A stretch of 64,000 bases of DNA. Source: Bradyrhizobium cytisi. GTDB lineage: Bacteria; Pseudomonadota; Alphaproteobacteria; Rhizobiales; Xanthobacteraceae. The stretch lies in assembly GCF_008123515.1 (NCBI RefSeq), contig NZ_VSSR01000023.1, positions 112,501 through 176,500 on the forward strand, written 5' to 3'. Positions 1 to 7,344 of the stretch are shown here, piece by piece. Every line of letters starts with the position of its first letter. Within the stretch, counting starts at the first letter, position 1. The notes beneath the pieces are model-generated. The model had not been told where the DNA came from. It worked only from the letters and a program-made list of their open reading frames with translations, and searched no databases. The translations under genes were made by a program, and so were the position numbers.

Positions 1-68
1 TCGGTGATATCCGACACGAGCCTGAACGTCACCGCGCCGCAATGACAGGCGCCTTGATAGGTCGGCAT
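1..68 (-). CDS. GFA-family (glutathione-dependent formaldehyde-activating-like) protein, N-terminal part
   Basis: Only the first 22 codons are in the window; the gene runs off the left edge. The peptide begins MPTYQGACHCGAVTF. The CxC pair (Cys8, Cys10) followed by GAVTF is the usual opening of GFA-domain proteins, which bind structural zinc. The start is the ATG at 68. Most members of this family have no proven formaldehyde activity, so only the family is assigned. Confidence 0.7.
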   Translation of the reverse strand, partial: MPTYQGACHCGAVTFRLVSDIT

Positions 69-331
69 GCTTTTCTCTCTTCTCGATGCGCTCGAGCATG
101 ATCCGGGACGAGCTGTCCGCACAACAGTCCAATTGCACGCAGAACAATGTTTGGTGATCGCTGGCGGCTCCACAGGGTTGTGATCATTCAGCCATGATCG
201 CCCGCTAGCAGGGACACGCTGAGTTCATGTGGAGTTCATTTCGAGTTCCCTAGCTTCCGACCGTCTACACCCTCGACGGCCAAATCCCTTCCGCCATCAA
301 AACCAGCCATCCCCCTCAGGAGGAGACTTCC
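69..331. other. intergenic region between divergent genes
   Basis: This 263-bp stretch separates the minus-strand GFA gene from the plus-strand secreted protein and must hold both promoters. No convincing -35/-10 pair, operator or RNA gene was recognised. The only clear signal is a strong ribosome binding site (AGGAGGAG, about 318-325) for the gene starting at 332. Confidence 0.4.
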
Positions 332-922
332 ATGCCAGCATTGCTTCGTCCCGCCCTCACTGCGTTCGGCGTCGCGTGCCTTCTGTCCGCAGCCACGCTC
401 GCCTCCTCCGGCGCCGCGTTCGCGCAGGCCAAGCAGCAGCCCGCACCGGCGCAACAGGCCGCGCCCGAGCAAGCTCCCACGCTCAAGCAGATGGCGCTGA
501 CCGACAAGCAGCTCGACGGTGTGCTCGCCGCGCAGAAGGACATGGATGCGATCACGGCAAAGCTGCCGGAGAACACCGCGCCCGACGCGAAGGTGATCGC
601 CCAGCTCGACGGCGTCGCCAAGAAGCACGGCTTCGCCAGCTATGACGACTACAACAACGTCGTCGACAACATCAGCCTGGTGCTCGGCGGCTTCGATCCC
701 GCCAGCAAGAAATATGTCGGCGCCGAAGCCGTCATCAAGTCGCAGATCGCGCAGGTCGAGGGCGACAAGAAGATGCCGGCCAAGGACAAGAAGGAAGCGC
801 TCGATGAGCTCAACCAGGCCCTGAAGACCCCGGCGCCCGCAATCGAGAACAAGGCCAACATCGATCTCGTCGGCAAGTATTACGACAAGCTGGTGGCGGC
901 GCTAGGGGACGATCAGAACTGA
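332..922 (+). CDS. secreted hypothetical protein with signal peptide
   Basis: 196 residues. An N-terminal hydrophobic stretch ending AFA-QA gives a likely signal peptidase I site after residue 31, so the product is probably periplasmic. The mature part starts with a Gln/Ala/Pro-rich linker (about 32-48) and continues as a charged, mostly helical region without cysteines. No catalytic motif was seen and the family is not recognised beyond resembling conserved rhizobial exported proteins. The ATG at 332 follows AGGAGGAG at ideal spacing, which fixes the start. It appears monocistronic, with repeats directly downstream. Confidence 0.75.
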   Translation: MPALLRPALTAFGVACLLSAATLASSGAAFAQAKQQPAPAQQAAPEQAPTLKQMALTDKQLDGVLAAQKDMDAITAKLPENTAPDAKVIAQLDGVAKKHGFASYDDYNNVVDNISLVLGGFDPASKKYVGAEAVIKSQIAQVEGDKKMPAKDKKEALDELNQALKTPAPAIENKANIDLVGKYYDKLVAALGDDQN

Positions 923-935
923 GACCGTAGCTCTC

Positions 936-1068
936 GTGTCCCGGACGCGCTGCAACGCGTAGCGTTGCCGCGCAGAGCCGGGATCCAGTGAGCCACGGAT
1001 TCGGAGCAGCGTGGGCCCCAGCTCTGCAGCGCATCGTCGAAGGGACGCTGCGCTGCGTCCGGGGCACG
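936..1068. repeat. dispersed palindromic intergenic repeat, copy 1
   Basis: The element starts GTGTCCCGGACGC and ends TGCGTCCGGGGCACG, so its ends are inverted copies of each other; an internal CAGAGCCGGGA / CCCAGCTCTGC pair adds a second dyad. Related copies lie at 6301-6431, 17636-17750, 44310-44421 and 62099-62268, always between genes. It is a folded, non-coding repeat; short frames across it are not genes. Confidence 0.8.
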
Positions 1069-1076
1069 CCGGCTCT

Positions 1077-1169
1077 GTAGGGTGGGCAAAGGCGCAACGC
1101 GCCGTGCCCACCATCCCTCGGCGGATCGCGATAGACATTGGTGGGCACGCTGCGCTTTGCCCACCCTAC
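1077..1169. repeat. large inverted repeat with GTAGGGTGGGCAAAG arms
   Basis: The left arm GTAGGGTGGGCAAAG (1077-1091) is matched by the perfect reverse complement CTTTGCCCACCCTAC (1155-1169), with a further inner pair GTGCCCACCA / TGGTGGGCAC. It directly follows repeat copy 1. It resembles REP/MITE-like hairpins common in rhizobial intergenic regions. No coding content is seen. Confidence 0.7.
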
Positions 1170-1183
1170 AAGACCTGACAACC

Positions 1184-1213
1184 AAAAAGCCCTGGAAACA
1201 CCTCCGGGGCTTT
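1184..1213 (-). terminator. Rho-independent terminator-like hairpin, minus strand
   Basis: Read on the minus strand, AAAGCCCC ... GGGCTTTTT forms a GC-rich stem followed by a run of five T. It lies about 60 bp beyond the TAA (1273-1275) of the truncated oxidoreductase 3' end, so it was probably that gene's own terminator before the neighbouring block was inserted. Confidence 0.6.
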
Positions 1214-1272
1214 CGTCATTTCCGCCATTTCTCGCTGATCAGCGCCTCGCAATGACAGAGTGCATGATTGCT

Positions 1273-1422
1273 TATCTCGCGAACGCCGCCTCCATCGCCT
1301 TCCTTGTCCTGATCGTCTCGTTGTTGGCGTCGAACTCCACGTCGCTCCAGCGCACGATCTCGCCATGAGCGACGTCGTGCTTCAGCTTGAGGCGATGCGC
1401 TAGGCCAATCGGCAGGGCGCTC
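1273..1422 (-). pseudogene. duplicated 3' end of the SAF-domain oxidoreductase gene
   Basis: The stretch 1280-1422 repeats 4981-5123 in the same orientation with roughly ten differences. Translated on the minus strand it encodes the same last ~45 residues as the intact gene (for example HDVAHGEIVRWSDVEFD) but ends AAFAR-stop (TAA 1273-1275) instead of AAFVKVD. Similarity stops abruptly at about 1423. It has no start and is a fragment. Together with the intact copy it brackets the LysR/SDR/hydrolase block. Confidence 0.85.
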
Positions 1423-1656
1423 ACCTTGGCTCGCGGCACGCCAACACTGCTCGATCCCGTTGAAGAAGCGCTGAACTAGATTGTGGCTCCGGTTGGGAGG
1501 CTTCAATCACGGATATTCTTAGGTTCGCAATATCGAGCCGGCAGGTCCGAGATCGACTGGATAGCGGGCATGTCGCAGGTACGGCGAAATCGAAGCGAAT
1601 GACCCTCAGCGGACGCCCCATGAAAAATTGACTGATTTGCCCTTCAGCAGTCCACA
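1423..1656. other. non-coding left edge of the repeat-flanked block
   Basis: No gene, promoter or RNA is recognised between the oxidoreductase fragment and the ABC-binding-protein fragment. The composition is less GC-biased than the flanking genes, in keeping with decayed DNA. Confidence 0.4.
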
Positions 1657-1740
1657 AAGATTGAGGTGAACACTAGCCTCACGACCGCAGAAGCGCTCGG
1701 TCTCGAAGTGCAGCCGACATTGCTCACTCGCGCCGATCGA
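1657..1740 (+). pseudogene. C-terminal relic of an ABC-transporter substrate-binding protein
   Basis: The plus-strand frame reads NTSLTTAEALGLEVQPTLL followed by TRAD. This closely resembles the usual C-terminus of TrpX-like ABC substrate-binding proteins (NLKTAKALGL...PxLLARAD). No upstream part of the gene is present and the frame continues into the antisense of the LysR gene. It is a short relic, which suggests older DNA was overwritten here. Confidence 0.55.
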
Positions 1741-2674
1741 GATCGACCTTTGCTAGGGGACTTATCCCGCTTTCTGCTTCGCCCTCGACGGATGACACAA
1801 GGTTCGCGGCGAGAAAGTCCACGAAAGCTCTGAGTTTGGGAGCGAGTTGCCGGCTCGACGGCCACAGGATCCGCAGCGGTCCCGAACGATCGGTGTAATC
1901 GTCGAGCACGGGGACGAGCAGACCTTCGCGAAGCTGGTGGTTGATGGCGAAGTCCGGCAGGTAAGCGATGCCCATACCCTGTTCGGCCATATAGATGAGC
2001 GGCTCAAGCGTACTCGCCACGACCGTTTTTGGCAGCTCGCTTTCGATGTCGGCATGCTCTCCCCGCAGCGGCCATCGCTCGAACCTTCGGCTGGTCGGAA
2101 ACATGTGGCGCAGACAGGCATGAGCCTTGAGGTCGTCGGGGGTCTGAGGAACGCCTTTGGCCGCCAGATAAGCCGGCGATGCCACCAGGCGTCGGCGATA
2201 CATGCCCAAAGCCCGGGACATCAGGCGCGTGTCGCCGGCGTCGGCGAAGCGCACGACGGCGTCGAAGCCTTCCTCGATGACATCGACGACCCGATCGCTG
2301 AAATCGAGATCCAATGTTATCTCCGGATATGCCCGCATGAACGCGACCAGAGTGGGCATCATCAGCATGCCGGCCAATGGCAGGGCGACACGCAGCGTGC
2401 CGCGCGGAGTTTCGTGCGTCTGCGACAGCTCAAGCTCGGCCGCTTCAATCTCAGCAAAGATGCGACGGCAGCGCTCCAGAAACCGGGCACCTTCCGCGGT
2501 GAGCGTGATGCTGCGCGTGCTGCGATGGAGAAGGCGCACGCCGAGCCGTTCCTCCATCCGCGCTACCGCCTTGCCGATCGCTGACGACGACACGCCAAGC
2601 TGCCGTCCCGCGACCGTGAAATTTCGGGCTTCCGCCGCCCGTACGAAGGCATTGAGCGACGTCAGACTGTCCAT
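1724..2674 (-). CDS. LysR-family transcriptional regulator
   Basis: 316 residues, a normal length for the family. The N-terminal winged helix-turn-helix spans residues 1-60 (LNAFVRAAEARNFTVAGRQL, then SSSAIGKAVARMEERLGVRLL). The rest is the LysR substrate-binding domain, including the RGTLRVALP linker start and a late GMGIAYLPDF segment. It is of the CrgA/AaeR-like subgroup that often controls a divergent SDR. The SDR gene at 2869 is divergent, and the ~195-bp gap should hold the shared operator. Effector unknown. Confidence 0.92.
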   Translation of the reverse strand: MDSLTSLNAFVRAAEARNFTVAGRQLGVSSSAIGKAVARMEERLGVRLLHRSTRSITLTAEGARFLERCRRIFAEIEAAELELSQTHETPRGTLRVALPLAGMLMMPTLVAFMRAYPEITLDLDFSDRVVDVIEEGFDAVVRFADAGDTRLMSRALGMYRRRLVASPAYLAAKGVPQTPDDLKAHACLRHMFPTSRRFERWPLRGEHADIESELPKTVVASTLEPLIYMAEQGMGIAYLPDFAINHQLREGLLVPVLDDYTDRSGPLRILWPSSRQLAPKLRAFVDFLAANLVSSVEGEAESGISPLAKVDLDRRE

Positions 2675-2868
2675 GGGCGAACCTCCATTTTGGACATTTT
2701 AGTCCGATATGTTTGGAATTGCGGCCCAATTTTCAAAGCGTTGAAGAGCGCTCATCTTCGGCCCAACGCCGCGGTTTCTTTCGCCTCACCGAAGGGATGG
2801 AGACGACGGGCGGCCCAGAGCAGAGGAGCCACCTCTGCTCAAACATTCGCTTTTTCAAGGAGATAGTC

Positions 2869-3612
2869 ATGTCATCGTCAGTCGTATTGATCACGGGGGC
2901 CCTCACTGGCATCGGCCGCGCTGCAGCAGTCGCGTTCGCAAAAGCAGGCCATCGGGTCGTTGTTTCCGGGAGAAAGCCGGATGCCGGGGAGGCCTTGGTC
3001 CGCGAACTCCGTGCGTCTGGTGCCGAAGCCGAGTTCGTCCAAGCCGACGTGCGCAAGGAAGACGATGTCCGTCGCCTTGTCGACCGCACGGTCGAGCGCT
3101 TCGGGCGTCTCGATGTCGCGGTGAACAATGCCGGCACCGAAGGCAAACCCGGCCCGATTACGGACCAGACCGCGGAAAGCTACGCCGCGACGTTCGACAC
3201 CAATGTTCTCGGCGTGCTGCTGAGCATGAAGCACGAAGCCCGCGTCATGAAGGGACGGGGCAGCGGCAACATCATCAACATCTCCTCGACCTACGGGCAT
3301 GAGGGCGCGGCCGGAGCGTCCATCTATGTCGGCAGCAAGCACGCCGTGGAAGGCATTACCAAGTCGGTGGCGCTCGAACTCGCAAAGTCGGGCGTCCGTG
3401 TGAATGCCGTGGCTCCCGGTCCGACCGACACCGGCATGTTGACCCGCTTCACCGGCACGCCCGAGAACAAGGCGGCTCTGGTGACGACCGTGCCGATGGC
3501 CCGCCTCGGCCTCTCGGAGGAGCTTGCCAATGCGATCGTCTTCATCGCGTCGGAAGGAGCCTCATACATCACCGGCCATGTCCTCCATGTCGATGGCGGC
3601 AAGAGCCACTGA
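2869..3612 (+). CDS. short-chain dehydrogenase/reductase (classical SDR)
   Basis: 247 residues. The cofactor motif TGALTGIG is at 9-16, NNAG at 86-89, and the catalytic Ser140, Tyr153 and Lys157 are in place, so it should be an active NAD(P)-dependent oxidoreductase. The C-terminal VLHVDGGKSH is typical of FabG/glucose-dehydrogenase-like SDRs. The ATG at 2869 has AAGGAGAT at 2857-2864 and is preferred over upstream in-frame codons. It is divergent from the LysR gene and followed 16 bp later by a hydrolase gene, so the two are probably co-transcribed. Substrate unknown. Confidence 0.92.
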   Translation: MSSSVVLITGALTGIGRAAAVAFAKAGHRVVVSGRKPDAGEALVRELRASGAEAEFVQADVRKEDDVRRLVDRTVERFGRLDVAVNNAGTEGKPGPITDQTAESYAATFDTNVLGVLLSMKHEARVMKGRGSGNIINISSTYGHEGAAGASIYVGSKHAVEGITKSVALELAKSGVRVNAVAPGPTDTGMLTRFTGTPENKAALVTTVPMARLGLSEELANAIVFIASEGASYITGHVLHVDGGKSH

Positions 3613-3628
3613 CTGTCAGGGGCTTTCC

Positions 3629-4540
3629 ATGACCCAACACAATCACCAGACCGCTCCCACGCGGTTCATCGAGGCCAACGGCATCCGCTTCGCCTATCGC
3701 CGCTTCGGCCGGGCAGGTGGCGTGCCGCTGGTCTTCAACCAGCATTTCCGCGGGACCATGGATCATTGGGACCCCGCCGTCACCGATGGTCTGGCCGGTA
3801 ACCACGAGGTGATCCTCTTCAATAATGCGGGCGTCTCAAGCAGTTCAGGCCGGGTCCCGACAAGCTTTCAGGAAATGGGTGCAAATGCGATCGCCTTCAT
3901 CAAGGCTCTCGGGCTTACCGAGGTCGACGTGCTCGGCTTTTCCATCGGCGGCATGGTCGCCCAGGAAATCGCCATCCAGGCTCCCGATCTAGTTCGCCGG
4001 CTCATTCTCGTCGGAACCGGGCCGCGTGGGGCTGACATGGCAACGAGCAGATCAGCGGAGATATTCGCTGCCACCTACGACTCGCCGGAGTATCTCTGGC
4101 TCGCCGTTCACTTCTCGCCGTCCCCTTCGAGCCAGGCCGCAGGTCTCGCCTTTCTGGAACGCAAGCTTTCCCGCGACGATCGCGATCCCGAGGTGAGCCG
4201 AGAAGCTGCGTCCGCGCAGCGCGAAGCCATCGGCAAATACATCGCTCCGGCCGAGAGCGTCTTCGACCGTCTGAAAAATATCCGTCAGCCGACGCTGATC
4301 GTGCAGGGCAGTAACGATGTCATCATACCTACGGTGAACTCTTACATCCTGCAGCAAAACCTGCCGAATGCGCAGCTGATCCTTTATCCGGACGCAAATC
4401 ACGGGTCGTTCTACCAGTACCCCGAACTCTTCGTGTCGCAAGCCGACCAGTTCCTCAGATCGTCACTGCAAGGCGACGATGCGAACCTGCAACCCGCCGA
4501 GCGGCTGCCATTCCCCTCCATCGTCTCGGAAGGAATTTAG
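3629..4540 (+). CDS. alpha/beta-fold hydrolase
   Basis: 303 residues. The nucleophile elbow GFSIGG places Ser105, and the later SNDVIIP (Asp230) and ANHGS (His258) supply the rest of the triad. NQHFRGTMDHWDP near residue 37 resembles the oxyanion-hole region of haloperoxidase- or esterase-like enzymes. It starts 16 bp after the SDR stop and probably forms a two-gene operon with it under the divergent LysR regulator. Such SDR-hydrolase pairs often detoxify small carbonyls or esters; the substrate cannot be read from the sequence. Confidence 0.88.
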   Translation: MTQHNHQTAPTRFIEANGIRFAYRRFGRAGGVPLVFNQHFRGTMDHWDPAVTDGLAGNHEVILFNNAGVSSSSGRVPTSFQEMGANAIAFIKALGLTEVDVLGFSIGGMVAQEIAIQAPDLVRRLILVGTGPRGADMATSRSAEIFAATYDSPEYLWLAVHFSPSPSSQAAGLAFLERKLSRDDRDPEVSREAASAQREAIGKYIAPAESVFDRLKNIRQPTLIVQGSNDVIIPTVNSYILQQNLPNAQLILYPDANHGSFYQYPELFVSQADQFLRSSLQGDDANLQPAERLPFPSIVSEGI

Positions 4541-4614
4541 CAGGCTGGGACACGGAGCTAGGACATGGAAACGCCGCCCAAGACCCCGTTTCCAACTGAA
4601 AAGGATGCAAATCA
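4541..4614. other. short spacer between hydrolase gene and DUF427 relic
   Basis: No terminator or promoter is evident. The stretch contains AAAGGATG ahead of the ATG at 4615, a leftover ribosome-binding-site-like sequence for the decayed DUF427 frame. Confidence 0.3.
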
Positions 4615-4870
4615 TGGCTGACAAAGTGGTGAAGATTCCGGGGGCTGATCACCAGATCGAGGCGAACCCGTCGCGGCGGTCTGCCGGTGTTTGGCGACAG
4701 CTTCGCAGATCAATCTTGATAGCGACGGAAGGCGGCGAGCTTCACCGTGAGCGATGTGATGGAGAAACGACGACCAGTGCGAACAGGAACTAAGAACAGC
4801 CCAAGGTTCACGGCATTTATGGTGGTAAGGGGTGCTAAAAGGCATGACCGCTATTGTCCCCCTGGCTGAC
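4615..4870 (+). pseudogene. decayed DUF427-family gene
   Basis: The first codons read MADKVVKIPGADHQIEANPS, close to the start of DUF427 proteins (KIPGPDHPIxIEPNP). After this the similarity moves to another frame and is broken by stops. A later stretch reading GAKRHDRYCPPG resembles the DUF427 motif around TYCPxKG. The order and spacing fit one gene broken by frameshifts and deletions. It lies inside the repeat-flanked block, near its right edge. Assignment rests on two short matches. Confidence 0.5.
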
Positions 4871-4966
4871 CTGAGGCGATGTCCAGTTTGAGTCCGCAAA
4901 GCAAAGCAAGCAATGCATCGCATCGCTCAAGCCGCGCTATTGAATCTCGATTTATGAGTACACGGC

Positions 4967-6280
4967 CTAATCTACCTTTACGAACGCCGCTTCCATCGCC
5001 TTCCTTGTCTTGATCGTCTCGTTGTTGGCGTCGAACTCCACGTCGCTCCAGCGCACGATCTCGCCATGGGCGACGTCGTGCTTCAGCTTGAGCCGATGCG
5101 CCAGCCCGATCGGCAGAGCGCCCGCCTTCAGGCTCGAGGCCGCCGGCACCAGCTTGCCCCACACGGTGTAGCCGCCTTCGCCGTCCAGCATCTCGCCGGC
5201 GCGCAAGTTTCGCTTGGCCACGGACGCGACATCGCCGCGGAAGCCGTAGGGCTGGCCGGTCGGCTCGCCTCGCAGCGCGGCCGACAGCACCGAGATGTTC
5301 AGCTCAAGCCCGATCAGATGATAGGGCTTGTACATCGCAGCGAAGCGTCCGCTGCCGTCGGTCTTCAGGCCGTATTGCTTGAAACAGTCGGCGGCGTAGT
5401 CGTTCGGCGCCTCCAGCACGACATAGACGCCCCAGCGCAGATCGCGAAACACCGGCCTTCCGTCGCGCTCGATCGAGGAAACGACCTCGACCACGCCGGA
5501 GCGCTCCAGCACGCCGCCGCGCGAGCGCGGCCGCATGATGTGCGGGAGATCATCGACGCCGCAGGGTGGAAACAACAGTCCTTCCGCCGGCACGTCGAGA
5601 CCGCAGGCGTTCGCGATCGCGGCCATCTCGATCGCCGACTTGGTGCCGTCGAGGAAGGAGTTGAACATCTGCGGATTCATGCCGGCCGACTGCGCCTCGC
5701 CGGCGGTGAGGCCATAATGCTGCCAGACGCCGTCCGGCGTCACGTCGTGATAGGCCGGCAGATATTTTGTCCCTTTGCCGGCGGCGACGACGCGAAAGCC
5801 GGTGGCGCGGGCCCAGTCCACCATCTCCGCCGTCAACGCCGGCTGGTCGCCATAGGCGAGCGAATAGACGACGTCTGCTTTCCGCGCCTCTTCGGCGAGC
5901 AGCGGACCGGCCAGCACGTCGGCCTCGACATTCACCATCACGATATGCTTGCCGGCCGCAATCGCGGCGCGCGCATGCTTGATGCCGACGGCCGGATTTC
6001 CGGTCGCCTCCACCACCACATCCATCGCGCCGCCAGCGATGGCGCGTGCGCCGTCATCGGTGAAGACGGTGGCCGAAATCCGCTCGGCGCTCCAGCCGAC
6101 GGTGCGGCAGGCCTCGCGCGCGCGCTCGCGGTCGATGTCGACAATGATGGGCACTTCCAGACCCGGCGTGTGCGGTACCTGTGCCAGAAACATCGAGCCG
6201 AATTTGCCGGCGCCGATCAGCGCGACACGGACAGGCTTGCCGGCGGATGCGCGGGCCTGGAGGAGGCGGAAGAGGTTCAT
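4967..6280 (-). CDS. NAD(P)-dependent oxidoreductase, homoserine-dehydrogenase-like, with C-terminal SAF domain
   Basis: 437 residues. A Rossmann motif ALIGAGKFGSMF lies near residues 20-31, followed by VVVEATGNPAVG and a NVEADVLAGPLL segment as in homoserine-dehydrogenase/Gfo-Idh-like proteins of this architecture. The last ~90 residues (RNLRAGEMLDGEGGYTVWGK onward) look like an SAF domain. These proteins are usually cytosolic and act in sugar-acid or related catabolism, but the substrate is unknown. The final ~45 codons are duplicated at 1273-1422. Upstream on the same strand are an EctD-like dioxygenase and a hydrolase, probably one functional group. Confidence 0.85.
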   Translation of the reverse strand: MNLFRLLQARASAGKPVRVALIGAGKFGSMFLAQVPHTPGLEVPIIVDIDRERAREACRTVGWSAERISATVFTDDGARAIAGGAMDVVVEATGNPAVGIKHARAAIAAGKHIVMVNVEADVLAGPLLAEEARKADVVYSLAYGDQPALTAEMVDWARATGFRVVAAGKGTKYLPAYHDVTPDGVWQHYGLTAGEAQSAGMNPQMFNSFLDGTKSAIEMAAIANACGLDVPAEGLLFPPCGVDDLPHIMRPRSRGGVLERSGVVEVVSSIERDGRPVFRDLRWGVYVVLEAPNDYAADCFKQYGLKTDGSGRFAAMYKPYHLIGLELNISVLSAALRGEPTGQPYGFRGDVASVAKRNLRAGEMLDGEGGYTVWGKLVPAASSLKAGALPIGLAHRLKLKHDVAHGEIVRWSDVEFDANNETIKTRKAMEAAFVKVD

Positions 6281-6300
6281 GGGGGATTCCGATTATGATC

Positions 6301-6431
6301 GTGTCCCGGACGCGGTGCGGCGCGAAGTGCCGCTCCGCAGAGCCGGGACCCAGAGAAAAACTATCCGCGTGGCGTGGGCCCCGGCTCAGCAGCGCATCGT
6401 CGAAGGGACGCTGCGCTGCGTCCGGGGCACG
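6301..6431. repeat. dispersed palindromic intergenic repeat, copy 2
   Basis: It starts GTGTCCCGGACGCGGTGCGG and ends CTGCGTCCGGGGCACG. The left half matches copy 3 (17636) almost base for base and the right half matches copy 1. It fills the gap between the dioxygenase gene and the oxidoreductase gene, which could reduce read-through in this minus-strand cluster. Confidence 0.8.
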
Positions 6432-6436
6432 ATACC

Positions 6437-7237
6437 TTACTCCGCCGCCTGCCGCGGCGCACGGGCCAGCCGCAGAAGCGCGTCGTCGTCCACCTTCCTG
6501 ATCGGCGCGAAATCGCGGTGCGCGATGTAGTCCGGCCGCGTCGGGGTGCGGATATAGTTCGAGACCGCGTTCAGCGTCAGGTACACGATCTTGCGCGGGT
6601 AGGGCGTGATGTTGCCGGCCGAGCCGTGCACGAGATTGCCGTGGAACATCAGCATGCCGCCTCCCTTGCCGGTCGGCGCGACGATGCCGCCCTGCTTGAC
6701 CAGCCGCGTCACCGTGTCCTCGTCCAGTGTCCACAGTGGATACGACGTGGTGGCGAGGTCATGCGAGGCCTTGAGATCGCCGGCGTTCTGGCTCTGCGGC
6801 ACCAGCATCAGGGGTCCGTTGATCGGCATCACCTCGTCGAGGAAGATCGCGATGTTCATCGCGCGCGGCTCCGGCATGCCGTCGTCGCGCTTCCAGGTGC
6901 CGTAATCCTGGTGCCATTGCCAGACGTCGCCGGTAAAGGCCGATTTCGCGTTGATCTTGAACTGGTGCATGTAGACAGGCTCTCCGAACACCTGCTCCAC
7001 GGGATCGATCATGCGCGGATGCGCCCCCAGAATGCCGAACGCATCATTGTAGAGATGCGCGGCAAAGGCCGTGCGCGGCGCGCCGCTCTTCTCGCGCCAG
7101 ACCTCCGGCCGGTTGGCGTCGTAAATGCCAACCGCCTCGCGCGCGAGCAAATCGACCTCCTCCTGGCTGAACAATTCGGGCAGGAACAGCCAGCCCTCGC
7201 GCTGGAAGAACTCCAATTGCGCCTCGGACAGTTTCAT
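6437..7237 (-). CDS. EctD-like / PhyH-family Fe(II)/2-oxoglutarate dioxygenase
   Basis: 266 residues. The iron facial triad is visible as His109-x-Asp111 in WQWHQDYGTWKRDDGMP and His204 in NLVHGSAGNITPYPR, with Arg215 placed to bind 2-oxoglutarate. Both segments closely resemble ectoine hydroxylase signatures (WHSDFETWHxEDGMP and MHGSNGNITPxPR). However, no ectABC genes are near and the protein is shorter than typical EctD (~300). It should hydroxylate a small polar substrate. It lies between a hydrolase and an SAF oxidoreductase gene on the same strand, suggesting one catabolic route. Confidence 0.85.
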   Translation of the reverse strand: MKLSEAQLEFFQREGWLFLPELFSQEEVDLLAREAVGIYDANRPEVWREKSGAPRTAFAAHLYNDAFGILGAHPRMIDPVEQVFGEPVYMHQFKINAKSAFTGDVWQWHQDYGTWKRDDGMPEPRAMNIAIFLDEVMPINGPLMLVPQSQNAGDLKASHDLATTSYPLWTLDEDTVTRLVKQGGIVAPTGKGGGMLMFHGNLVHGSAGNITPYPRKIVYLTLNAVSNYIRTPTRPDYIAHRDFAPIRKVDDDALLRLARAPRQAAE

Positions 7238-7344
7238 GGGTCGTCCTCCTGTTTTGTTTTGTTTTTGATATCACCAAGTCTTTGATTTTATTGGGGCGGT
7301 CTACTGTGCATGGGGTTGTTTTCGGCAAAAATAGTTCTCGTCCG

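Noticed and set aside
5066..6298. Long open frame (410 codons) on the plus strand opposite the SAF oxidoreductase gene
   Set aside because: Low-complexity Arg/His/Gly-rich translation without any family motif, exactly mirroring the real minus-strand gene; a GC-rich antisense artefact.
6437..7237. Naming the dioxygenase EctD outright
   Set aside because: Signature motifs match, but it is shorter than EctD and no ectABC genes are near; only the family is assigned.
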